Shown: one piece after another, positions 17,286 through 24,692 of the stretch
Layout of the letters: the number at the start of each line of letters is the position of its first letter
How positions within the stretch are numbered: the stretch's first letter is position 1
The notes under the pieces: model-generated
What the model was told of the DNA's origin: nothing
The model's input: the letters and a program-made list of their open reading frames with translations, nothing else
Databases searched by the model: none
Source: Chelativorans salis
Lineage (GTDB): Bacteria; Pseudomonadota; Alphaproteobacteria; Rhizobiales; Rhizobiaceae
DNA: 64,000 bases
Direction: 5' to 3'
Assembly: GCF_025336525.1 (NCBI RefSeq)
Contig: NZ_JAOCZP010000010.1
Coordinates: forward strand, 62,001 to 126,000
Made by a program: the position numbers and the translations under genes

Positions 17286-17741
17286 TTACGCCTCTCCCTC
17301 GGTGACGGTTGGCGCGCGCCGCTCGATCCGCGCCTGAAAGCCACATAACGCGCCTACGAACAGCATTCCTTTCCGGTTCGAGCCGCAACCGGTCGCATAC
17401 ACGGGATCGAGCACAGGGCGGCAGCACTCGAAGTGCCTCGCCGCCGCCGTCAGGCTCATCAGAGGCGTTCGATAGAGGCGGTCACGGCTTTCGGCCGCCA
17501 GCACCAGCTTGCCCGCCAGTGGTTGCGGATAGCCGTCGAAGATCGTGTACGCGGTCAGGCCGTCCTTCAGCCCGTCATTATTGAGGTACAGCGAATGACG
17601 CTCGTCAAACAGTACAGCATCGATCTTTCGCGATCCGATCAACTCATAAATACCCTTGATCCCTGCATCGGCCGAAACCGTCACCCCACGAAAGATCGTC
17701 GTTTCCGGGTCGAGCACATAAAGGATGGTGGTCTTGGTCAT
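17286..17741 (-). CDS. Hypothetical protein, 151 aa
   Basis: Starts at ATG 17741 behind GAAAAGG. The chain alternates hydrophobic strands and turns (TTILYVLDPETTIFRGVTVS; IDAVLFDERHSLYLNNDGL; LTAYTIFDGYPQPLAGKLVL), without signal or membrane segment. Similar small proteins, sometimes annotated as DUF3846-like, are common on plasmids and phages and have no known role. It ends about 20 bases from the luxR-tail remnant of lux box 2. Not obviously part of the quorum-sensing unit. Confidence 0.6.
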   Translation of the reverse strand: MTKTTILYVLDPETTIFRGVTVSADAGIKGIYELIGSRKIDAVLFDERHSLYLNNDGLKDGLTAYTIFDGYPQPLAGKLVLAAESRDRLYRTPLMSLTAAARHFECCRPVLDPVYATGCGSNRKGMLFVGALCGFQARIERRAPTVTEGEA

Positions 17742-18057
17742 AAACTAGCCTTTTCTTGCTTCACCAAGACGGCAGCGCAGCCCGCAGCGCGCACCAGTCC
17801 TCTTGAATCTGACGGGCAGGCCGTCCCGTCCGGACCGGGAAAGAGGGAGGGCAAGACGCGCGGGGAGAAAGTATCCCCTGCGTGCACGAGCGCAGCGCGG
17901 AGGGTCGGAAGATCCCTCGCGCGTCTTGCGGGGGAGCAGGTCAGCGGTGCCCGTTTTCCCCATGTCAAATTCCGAAGTGAAGTATAGCGAGCAAAATCCA
18001 CGTGAAATGAAAGAGCTCGCGCGCCTCAGAAGTGGTACTCGCTATACCAGCGACGCT
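17742..18057. repeat. Non-coding stretch with two inverted repeats
   Basis: GCAAGACGCGCG (17851-17862) is inverted at 17918-17929, with 55 bases between the arms. GTATAGCGAG (17982-17991) is inverted at 18038-18047, with 46 bases between. The region lies upstream of the hypothetical gene starting at 17741 and could hold its control sites. No gene is seen. Confidence 0.45.
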
Positions 18058-18189
18058 GGTCAGGCCGCAAACCAGACTATCATTGCAAATTTGCAAATCG
18101 CCGATAGGACCGACCCCGGGTGAACGGGCTCAGCAGGGGAGGATGGCTTTGCCTGGCCCGTAGGGGCCAAAGCGACGAGGGTTTCCGTT
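18058..18189. repeat. Structured element downstream of lectin gene 2 (copy B)
   Basis: Counterpart of 11485-11617. It shares GGTCAGGCC, TGCAAATTTGCA (18084-18095), a GGGTGAACGGGCTC hairpin region and GGAGGATGGCTTT. The second hairpin is now GCTTTG..GGCCC/GGGCC..AAAGC, so it keeps its pairing with changed bases. It lies 120-250 bases beyond the stop codon of lectin gene 2. Confidence 0.6.
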
Positions 18190-18307
18190 AGTCCGCCGCG
18201 CGGGCCATGGCAGGTGTGGCAGCCTCCGCCTTGGCCGGAGACTGGTCTCGACATCCAAATCTCTCCGCTGCTCAGAGGCCTACTCCACACCCGCCAGCGA
18301 ATTCCTG

Positions 18308-19009
18308 CTATGCAGGTGTGTGGTAGAAACCGTCGCCGTCACGCACGGCCGTCCATTTGTCGCCGTTCCAGGTTATATAATTTAGGTTAGCGTCCTCGTG
18401 CTGAACTCGGCTTGGCGGATTGGCTGTCGGCAATGGCACATGGTCGAATTTCTTTGTGGTGGGGTCCCAACTTGCCTGCCAGGCACTGTTGTCCCACGTC
18501 TTATAAATTATGATCTTGTCCTTATGCTCAGTCCCTCCTTGACGCGGTCCCGCTGGAGTATGAAGAAAAATATCACCAACCCAACGTGCCGTCCAAGTAG
18601 TATTGTCCTGCGTGACGTAGTTTATGATCGTGTCATAATGGCCTTGGCCCCGTTCTCTCGTGATTGTGACGTCGAACGAGCCCGAATTGTTGCCATACTC
18701 ACCCGGCACATCGTTGTAGAGGAATGTGATTTCGCCGACCTCGCCTACTCCCCAATTGGATTTCCCCGTGCCGATGACCTTCGGGGCGCCGTCCTTGCCA
18801 ACCCGCATCAGGACTGCTCCGACATTCGTTCCGGGCAGAATTGCTTTGGGGTCTTTATTTTGGGGGTCTCCGTCAGGACCTTCTTCCGGAGCGGCCGGAC
18901 CGTTTCTTGCTGACCCCGTGACGGTGATCGTGATCACGTCGTCTTCTTTGAGGTGCACACTTGTTGCTTTCCCATTTTCCGACTTAGGGTCAAGTTTCCC
19001 ATGCCACAT
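18308..19009 (-). CDS. LecA-like lectin fused to a three-repeat C-terminal domain
   Basis: The start at 19009 (MWHGKLDP) matches lectin 1. Residues 1-118 are almost identical to domain 1 of lectin 1, with YNDVPGEYGNNSGSF intact. Instead of a second LecA domain there follow three similar units of about 38 residues: YDTIINYVTQDNTTWTARW ending FLHTPAG, DKIIIYKTWDNSAWQASW ending FDHVPLP, and DANLNYITWNGDKWTAVRD ending FYHTPA. The pattern is roughly (I/L)xYxTxxxxxWxAxxxxxxFxHxP. I do not recognise this domain; the Trp/Tyr-rich repeat suggests a beta-propeller or beta-trefoil-like binding module. It lies directly downstream of luxR and has a lux box about 110 bases upstream. No signal peptide. Confidence 0.85.
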   Translation of the reverse strand: MWHGKLDPKSENGKATSVHLKEDDVITITVTGSARNGPAAPEEGPDGDPQNKDPKAILPGTNVGAVLMRVGKDGAPKVIGTGKSNWGVGEVGEITFLYNDVPGEYGNNSGSFDVTITRERGQGHYDTIINYVTQDNTTWTARWVGDIFLHTPAGPRQGGTEHKDKIIIYKTWDNSAWQASWDPTTKKFDHVPLPTANPPSRVQHEDANLNYITWNGDKWTAVRDGDGFYHTPA

Positions 19010-19139
19010 TGGTCGCTCCTTTCGAACGTAACTCGGCAAACTGGCGCGTCACTCTGGATGTCCTGAGATCCGCACCACTTATTGGAAGTTACGCAAAAGG
19101 AGAGGAACTGGTATTGTAGTTTTCTACAGGTCGAGTGGA
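18653..19139. repeat. Long direct repeat, copy B
   Basis: Partner of 12026-12512. The homology begins at the end of the LecA domain, exactly where the two proteins differ in their C-terminal halves, and runs through the leader and the lux box into the luxR tail. Confidence 0.8.
19110..19131 (-). promoter_or_regulatory. lux-box operator between luxR and lectin gene 2
   Basis: Same dyad as at 17201. The luxR stop codon (19124-19126) lies inside it, so the end of luxR and the operator of the next gene overlap completely. TTGCGTAAC follows 20 bases downstream. This is likely the ancestral copy, because only here is the full luxR gene attached. Confidence 0.78.
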
Positions 19140-19867
19140 ATGAGGCGGTGCTGAAGGGCCCGCACCACGGCCTGGGTCTTGTTGGCTGCCCCGAGCTTGT
19201 CCATCGCGTTGATGGTGTGCGCGGTCACCGTGCGCTCTTTGATATTGAGAATCTCCGCAGTAGCGGTGGCCGATTTGCCGGCAGCCGCCCAGCGCAGAAC
19301 CTCCCGTTCGCGCGCGGTTAACAGGCAATTCTTGAGTGGTCTGCCGGACGCCGTGATCCGCTTGACATGCTCTGCAGCGTAAATGGCCATTAACTGGATG
19401 GCCGGCTTGGTCTGTGGGGTCAATTCGGCGTACTGCCCGCTCATTGAGACACAGGCACAGCGATGTGCGAACCCGGGAACAGGCACGCAAAAGCCTCGCG
19501 GCATGCCGAAGTCACGGGCCAATGCCATGATCTCGTCCGCTTGCGGTTCGAGCTCGTGGTCATACGGAGCCTCGTTCCAGTCAAACGCCTGCGGCGTATT
19601 TCGACAAAAGCGAGCGACCGGATCCCAATGCAGGTATTTCCGTCCAAGGTACAACGCCGACCACTCGTGCGGCCACTTTTCAAGAAGAATGATGTCCTGT
19701 GCACTCTCCTGCGGCAGGGGCAGGTCCGACATCACGATGGTCGTCAACCCAAATTGGGAGAAAGAATGCTCTATTGCGCGGAGAACATCTGACTTATCCG
19801 GGAGCGCCTCCAAGCCCTCAATAAATGAGAATGCTGTTTGGGCATATTCTGATAGTCCCATATCCAT
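19124..19867 (-). CDS. luxR: LuxR-family quorum-sensing transcription factor
   Basis: Length 247 aa, normal for the family. The autoinducer-binding domain (about 20-165) shows WPHEWSALYLGRKYLHWDPV, with the conserved Trp, Tyr and Asp-Pro of the acyl-homoserine lactone pocket, and the later FDWNE and GFCVPVPG motifs. The C-terminal GerE helix-turn-helix (about 182-240) reads LTAREREVLRWAAAGKSATA and IKERTVTAHTINAMDKLGA. It should bind an AHL and activate the four dyads in this island. Its own start at 19867 has no lux box close by. It is transcribed leftward into lectin gene 2 and divergently from luxI. Confidence 0.93.
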   Translation of the reverse strand: MDMGLSEYAQTAFSFIEGLEALPDKSDVLRAIEHSFSQFGLTTIVMSDLPLPQESAQDIILLEKWPHEWSALYLGRKYLHWDPVARFCRNTPQAFDWNEAPYDHELEPQADEIMALARDFGMPRGFCVPVPGFAHRCACVSMSGQYAELTPQTKPAIQLMAIYAAEHVKRITASGRPLKNCLLTAREREVLRWAAAGKSATATAEILNIKERTVTAHTINAMDKLGAANKTQAVVRALQHRLIPLDL

Positions 19868-19904
19868 TGCACCCGCCCGTGCTGCTGGCTACGTCATTGA
19901 ACCT

Positions 19905-20005
19905 GTCGTTAACGTCAAGCGCGTTGGCGTTGTGGTCGCCGGTCCGCACGTCGGAGTAAGCTGAACCAATCAAGTTTTTGATATGGGTGAGAACCGCCCT
20001 CGGCG
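19905..20005 (-). pseudogene. Possible fragment of an RTX-type repeat protein gene
   Basis: The minus frame contains AVLTHIKNLIGSAYSDVRTG-DHNANALD, close to the I.NL.GSA..D.LTGD..ANVL units that precede calcium-binding RTX repeats. Only about 33 residues are left. Such exported proteins are common quorum-sensing targets in alphaproteobacteria, but a fragment this short is weak evidence. Confidence 0.4.
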
Positions 20006-20219
20006 TGGCGTCGCATGCCGGCCGTGTCGCCGCCAAAGTTTCGGGGTAGAAGATCGAGCCTGTTTTTGCCTTCGCTATCACCGCGCCGTAGTGCGTCATT
20101 GCGAGCTGAGATCTTGTCCTCGCCATTCGTCGGATTTCCGCCCGGCAGTGCCAGCAACTCTGACGAGCCAGCCACAGCGCATTCCTCTTCAATGAAAACA
20201 CAGCGGCTCTCTTTGCCAA

Positions 20220-20491
20220 GCTGTATTTTTTGAGTTTCGATTACAACTGACGGGTCGCAATTTTTATATAACCGCTCTCCTGTATTTTATCATGACATCC
20301 AAAACTTTATTATAAAATTGCAAGAACATATAACTCAAGAAAGATATACATATAATCTCGTCTACTTTCTAAGAACTTCGTGAATATATCTTACAACTTC
20401 GGGATTATAAAGACTCCCTCATGCTCTATTCTAGACTCGCGCATTTCATCATACTTCGGTAAGGATCTATCGCTTAAGAAAGATATACTCA
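20220..20491. other. AT-rich island between luxR and luxI
   Basis: About 270 bases that are clearly richer in A+T than the surrounding DNA, with many TATA-like runs and a direct repeat AAGAAAGATATAC (near 20338 and 20475). No convincing gene is seen; a 65-codon frame from 20380 begins with GTG and has no family resemblance. It may hold the luxR promoter region or be foreign DNA. Confidence 0.5.
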
Positions 20492-20640
20492 CTACCATGA
20501 GGTGTCAACGGTCGCAGTGGTGGTCTGACTTTTTTCCGCCTCGATGGTTTGCGTTGGCGGGCCGGCTGACTGCTTGAGCCGATGGCTTTCGCTGTTCATC
20601 TCAACGATATGTGCGTGATGGGGTGACAGCTTCGTCCTTA
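20492..20640 (-). pseudogene. Possible 3' fragment of an IS21-type istB gene
   Basis: The minus frame reads HHAHIVEMNSESHRLKQSAG, followed by a short polar tail and stop. This looks like the end of some IstB transposition ATPases (VHNAHI.EM.GES.RLKQS). No other part of the element is next to it. Weak evidence. Confidence 0.35.
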
Positions 20641-20774
20641 TAATCAGCACCGCTTGCGAGGCGCCATGTACCATCATTGTGGAGTCACGTGTTGGACAAA
20701 TACTTATGCGAATCCCGTGGCTTAAGGTTCTTGTATTATCTGCGGCGGTGACGGCCTAGGCCTCATTCCACGCT

Positions 20775-20796
20775 ACCTGTAATTTACTACAATACC
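20775..20796 (+). promoter_or_regulatory. lux-box operator upstream of luxI
   Basis: Reads ACCTGTAAttta CTACAATACC on the plus strand, one arm slightly changed (TGTAA instead of TGTAG). It lies about 60 bases before the luxI start. The codons CTCATTCCACGCTACCTGTAA leading into it translate LIPRYL-stop, matching the LuxR tail LIPLDL-stop. It would give positive feedback on signal synthesis. Confidence 0.72.
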
Positions 20797-20854
20797 AATT
20801 CCTCTTGTTATTGCTTAAGCCGAGGCCATGGGATGCGGCAAAAGGAACGATTCC

Positions 20855-21523
20855 ATGGCTGTTGTTTATGTGATCAATGAACGCAACCGGCATCACTACC
20901 GGGACGTCATCGACCGCTATTATTCGCTTCGTCATCAAGTCTTTGTGGGGGAGCGGGGTTGGCGTGCCCTCGCTTCGCGCGAAGGGCGTGAAATCGACGC
21001 CTATGATAACGCCGAAGCCGTGTACCTCCTCGCCTTGGACGGCGAACGTATCATCGGCGGGCTGCGCCTTGGTCCGACCACCCAGCCGCACTTGCTCAGC
21101 GAAGTCTTCTCGCATCTCGCGAGCTTCGAAGGCGTGCTGCAGGGTGCTGATATTTACGAGTGCACACGATTTTTCGTTGCTAGGGACGATAGGAGCGGTC
21201 GTACGAATTGTACTCTTCTCGCCGCCATGCAGGAATTTTGTCTTTCGCAAAACATCAATCATGTGACCGCTGTCGTGGAGACGCGGTGGTTCGCGCGCTT
21301 GCGACGCGCGGGATTTGAGTTCCGCCCTTTAGGCGCTCCCGTGCTTATCGAGGGGCTGCCGTGTGTTGCCATCGCGGCCGATATATCCGAGGCAAGCCTC
21401 GCCACGGCAAGACGGCTTGCCGGTCTGAAGGGGTCCGTATTGGTCCGGCACGAGCACCGCAATCTGCGGGAGCAATCCGTCTGTGCGGGCGCCGCAAGCT
21501 ATCAACTCTCGCACGCATCATGA
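20855..21523 (+). CDS. luxI: Acyl-homoserine-lactone synthase LuxI
   Basis: Makes the quorum-sensing signal from S-adenosylmethionine and an acyl carrier. The start at 20855 (MAVVYVINERNRHHYRDVID) follows AAGGAA; an in-frame ATG at 20828 lacks a ribosome site. Conserved family residues are visible: Arg and Phe in SLRHQVFVGERGW, the Asp pair in REIDAYDN, Arg in GGLRLGPTT, and Glu and Arg in YECTRFFV. Length 222 aa is normal. The acyl chain cannot be predicted. Its operator is the dyad at 20775. Confidence 0.93.
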   Translation: MAVVYVINERNRHHYRDVIDRYYSLRHQVFVGERGWRALASREGREIDAYDNAEAVYLLALDGERIIGGLRLGPTTQPHLLSEVFSHLASFEGVLQGADIYECTRFFVARDDRSGRTNCTLLAAMQEFCLSQNINHVTAVVETRWFARLRRAGFEFRPLGAPVLIEGLPCVAIAADISEASLATARRLAGLKGSVLVRHEHRNLREQSVCAGAASYQLSHAS

Positions 21524-21654
21524 TCATCTGCTCTCTGCTGAGATAAGTGATGCTTCTGCGTTTCTGATCTGGGACGGAACCTAGGCGATGGCAAGGTTGA
21601 GGACGGTGCCTTGGTCGTGCTCCAGCACTAGATGTTCGATCCCGCCTCGATGAC

Positions 21655-21870
21655 TGTAGATGGCCGAAGTCTGCACCGGGATGCCAGCCGCAAGCCTCCC
21701 ATGAAAGATCATTGGGCCTGTGATATTCTTCCCTTTCTCCGGCTGAGCAGCAATCGTGCAGCCACCATGCCGATCTCCTCGGACAGATAGACAGCGGCGA
21801 GTCCGATATTGGCGAGTGAGGACATGAAGATGTTGTCGAAGCCGACCACGGATAGGTCCGATGACGGCGC
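21655..21870 (-). pseudogene. C-terminal fragment of a LacI-type regulator gene
   Basis: The minus frame shows DLSVVGFDNIFMSSLANIGL and YLSEEIGMVAARLLLSR, the standard C-terminal subdomain of LacI/GalR repressors. A frame change near 21740 leads to GPMIFHGRLAAGIPVQTS. The DNA-binding part is missing. Confidence 0.55.
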
Positions 21871-22004
21871 CGGACAGGATCAGAATGTTGATACCGGAAT
21901 ATCTGCGCCTGGTGGCGGCGATCCGGTCGTTGTAGCTGTTTGGATTGCGCGGCGGTCAAGCGGTTGCTGTCGCCGGCGGTGGCATGGAACGTTCGCAGCC
22001 TCTC

Positions 22005-22090
22005 CCCGTCAGGTCGATGCGATAGACGCTGTGGACGAGCCGATCGAAAATGGCATCGGCGATGGTGGGGTCACCGAGAGCAAATCTAGA
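22005..22090 (-). pseudogene. IS21-family istB fragment
   Basis: The minus frame reads FALGDPTIADAIFDRLVHSV-YRIDLTG, a hallmark end of the IstB transposition helper ATPase (GDPTLADAI.DRLVH.A..I.L.G). Only about 30 codons remain. Confidence 0.6.
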
Positions 22091-22114
22091 GAGCACTGCA
22101 ACGCTGACCACATG

Positions 22115-22570
22115 TCAGGTCTCTTGCCTAGCAGGCTCTGCCTCCTCGTCTGAAGCTTCGGGTTTGCTGATCGGCAACCTCCAGAGCCTGCCTTCCTGTC
22201 GAAGACGACCCTGACGCTTCAGCGCGGAAAGCTGTGTGCTTATGGTTCGCATCGTCGCTTTCCTGCCGTGGCTTTCTTCGAGCTTTCGGGCGATCTCGGC
22301 TGTGTCCAAACCCTGCGGGTTTTGCTCCAGAAGCCCCCTCGACTGATCCGCAATCGAAGGCTGACGCTTTCGCTTCGCCTTTTCCCTCTGCGTTCTGGTA
22401 CCGCGTGGCTTTTCTTTCGTCGCCGTGCGCCGGCGCTCTTTCCGGGTCGGCGTCTTTGGTTCGATGGCGGATAGCGCTGCGTCAATCTGCTCAAGCTCGG
22501 CTTGAAGAGGGCCGAGCTCGGCTTCGATCTCCCTGCGCCTGGCGACCAAAAGGTCTTTGACTTTGCTCAT
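22115..22570 (-). CDS. Hypothetical protein with N-terminal coiled coil and C-terminal winged helix
   Basis: 151 aa. Residues 5-40 form a heptad-rich helix (LLVARRREIEAELGPLQAEL); residues 42-80 are strongly basic. The last 60 residues look like a small winged helix (GLDTAEIARKLEESHGRKAT, ISTQLSALKRQGRLRQEG, RLWRLP), as in plasmid-borne DNA-binding proteins. Probably nucleoid or DNA binding, not characterised further. It is intact among decayed neighbours. Confidence 0.65.
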   Translation of the reverse strand: MSKVKDLLVARRREIEAELGPLQAELEQIDAALSAIEPKTPTRKERRRTATKEKPRGTRTQREKAKRKRQPSIADQSRGLLEQNPQGLDTAEIARKLEESHGRKATMRTISTQLSALKRQGRLRQEGRLWRLPISKPEASDEEAEPARQET

Positions 22571-22697
22571 CTACTCGGTCTCCTTGCTGAGGTTTTCTTC
22601 AGATCATCAGCCCCGGTGAATACGCCTCGTGACTTCAATGCTGCGCCTGGTCACGATGATCACAACTGTTAGCTATATCGCCTCCTTTCGGAACAGA

Positions 22698-22918
22698 TCA
22701 ATTCTTCGTGCGCAGTCGGTATACGCCGTCGATGAACCATTTGTCAGCTTGCGCCGCCGCTTGGACATCGGCATCCTGAGCGCTCTGTCGCAAGCGACAC
22801 CACAATTGCCCGGCTCCCAATGCATGTCCTCCAGGTGGATAACCGGAATGGCGAGCGCATTCGCAGGCCGACGGGCGAGCCACGTCTTTCCGCACCCGCC
22901 GTTGCCCATGATCAGCAT
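22698..22918 (-). pseudogene. P-loop kinase-like gene fragment, frameshifted
   Basis: Begins MLIMGNGGCGKTWLARRPAN with a Walker A motif and continues IPVIHLEDMHWEPGN, as in adenylate-kinase-like 'topology modulation' (FlaR-type) proteins. After a frame change near 22800 it goes on ADVQAAAQADKWFIDGVYR and stops. The rest of the domain is missing. Confidence 0.55.
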
Positions 22919-23213
22919 TCGGTCGACCGCGATTTGCCGATGAGTTTCTGCTGTCTAGGTCGGAAGTCCTGGTCAACTGCGCCTCAGAGATCATGCTGGC
23001 GAATTCAATCTGGTGTTGTCCAGCGCGAACAAGAGTGGGCTGTCTTCGAACTTCTGTTGCCCAGAACTCGGTATTTCCGGCCTCAGCCAGTTGCGGTTGG
23101 GGACTTCCAGGAGCGACGCGAGCTACTATGCGCGGTAGGAAATTCAGCTGGTCAAGAACGACAAGAGCGTTTGGGCCCGGCTAAAGCACTTAGCTTGCCG
23201 GGCGATAGGTCCA

Positions 23214-23795
23214 TCACTCACTCTCGGAATGGCTGGGATCCAGGAATGGGCGGGTGACTGCGACCAATTCCTCCGGTGCGGTAAACACGAGCGTACGCGC
23301 GACATCGGGTATCAGCGCCAGCCGGCCGTTGGGCAATCCTTCGGCAACCTGCTCGGCCCAGCCTTGGTCGCAGATGGGATCCTTCATGCCGCGCACGACC
23401 AGCGCCGGTGTACGGACGCGATGCAGCTTGTCTTCCGGCCGGTCGCGTAGAGAATATTCGAAGGTCGCCAAAGCGCGCACGATGCCGCATTTGGCATAAT
23501 CGATGCCGGCGACCTTCTCCATCTCCGGCGGGTTGAAGGGCGAGTTCTGCTGCCAGCGGATGAACTGCCACAACCAGCTTCGCTCGTCCGGCGGCGTTGT
23601 CGGCCCCTGCAGGACCGCCCGCTCGACCATATGCGGATAGCGGGCCGCGAAATCGACGATGATCTGACAAGCGAAGGAATTGCCGAGCAAGGCGGCCCTG
23701 CCCCAGTCCATGGCCTCCATCCATGCCGCCAGCGCGTCGGCGCGTTCGAGCAACCGGACGACCTCAGCGCTCCGGTGGCCGACTTCCATCGCCAA
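23214..23795 (-). pseudogene. Alpha/beta hydrolase, N-terminally truncated
   Basis: The frame holds the nucleophile elbow (ALLGNSFACQIIVDFAARYP; Ser in GNSFA), the cap and the acid strand (RVRTPALVVRGMKDPICDQ). The first strands and the oxyanion HG motif are absent, and upstream sequence does not restore them. The expected catalytic His region ends PDVARTLVFTAPEEL, without a clear His. The break at about 23800-23830 coincides with the break of the divergent gene at 23828. Confidence 0.6.
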
Positions 23796-23827
23796 GGGTA
23801 CCGGCAGCGCGGCTTGCCGGCCGACCG

Positions 23828-24247
23828 GCTGCTGGTGAGCTCGTCATCCTCATCGAGCCCTATTGGGCCTTGCGCACCGGATCGGCGCCCTTCTGGGCCA
23901 CCTTCAATGCAGCCTCCTCATTTGCTCAGCTGAAGAGCTATCTGGAACGCACCGAGCCGTATGACGACATCAGGGCCATGATCTTTCCGCATGGGACCGA
24001 ATCGGTCGGCCTGCCTTCGCTGGACGATTGGCGCGCAGTCCTCCAGAAGGCGCGAGGGCAAGCCGGTTTTGTGGGGATCAACGACCGCGCTTATCCGCAC
24101 CACTTCTCTGCCCTTGCCCGCTACCATATGGATATCTCGGACATCCCGGACCGTCATCCTTTGCCACCACCGGTCCCGCTCAAGGAATTCGAGCAGTTCT
24201 GCGGCAGATGCGATCAGGACTACACTGTGCGGCTGGTCGGCCTCTAA
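23828..24247 (+). pseudogene. 3' part of an unrecognised gene, 5' end missing
   Basis: From about ELVILIEPYWALRTGSAPFW the plus frame looks protein-like to its stop (YDDIRAMIFPHGTESVGLPS, AYPHHFSALARYHMDISDIP, QFCGRCDQDYTVRLVGL). Farther upstream the same frame is only the antisense of the hydrolase. So its 5' end was lost in the same event that truncated the hydrolase. Function unknown. Confidence 0.4.
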
Positions 24248-24692
24248 TGAGACTCTCTGGAGAGTCCGAGGCACCCCACGCTCCCGGCCCTATCGGCCGG
24301 AGGGCCAGCTAGACTGCGCGCGCGACCCGCGTGGGTGACTGAGGCATCAAAGGCTGCTGCCGGTTCGTGGACGGGAGGTCAAGCTGACAAGATGATATGG
24401 CTTGTTCCTCGAACGCAATGGATTCAAAGAGCGCAGCGTCGCAAGCCGGCGTTTGTAGGGGACATTGCTCGAAGGCCGTGATGGCAGCTGCCAAATTGCC
24501 AAATTTCCGTTATTGTGCGCACTCTCCCGAGTGGACATTGAGAAGGCTCGTCTTCGGGACGTTGCACTCGCCAATGTAGCTCTACGTGCGAATTCCGCTA
24601 TTGATCTTGTAGCCCGAGGCTGAGTGGGCAGAGTTGTCCATAGATGAATCCAAGCGGAACCGCTGTTGCATCTGCGCATTTATCGAGCACCC
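24248..24692. other. Non-genic stretch
   Basis: No frame with a ribosome site and recognisable motif. A plus-strand run of alanine- and leucine-rich codons near 24530-24620 ends in a stop and might be a gene relic, but I cannot name it. Confidence 0.35.
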
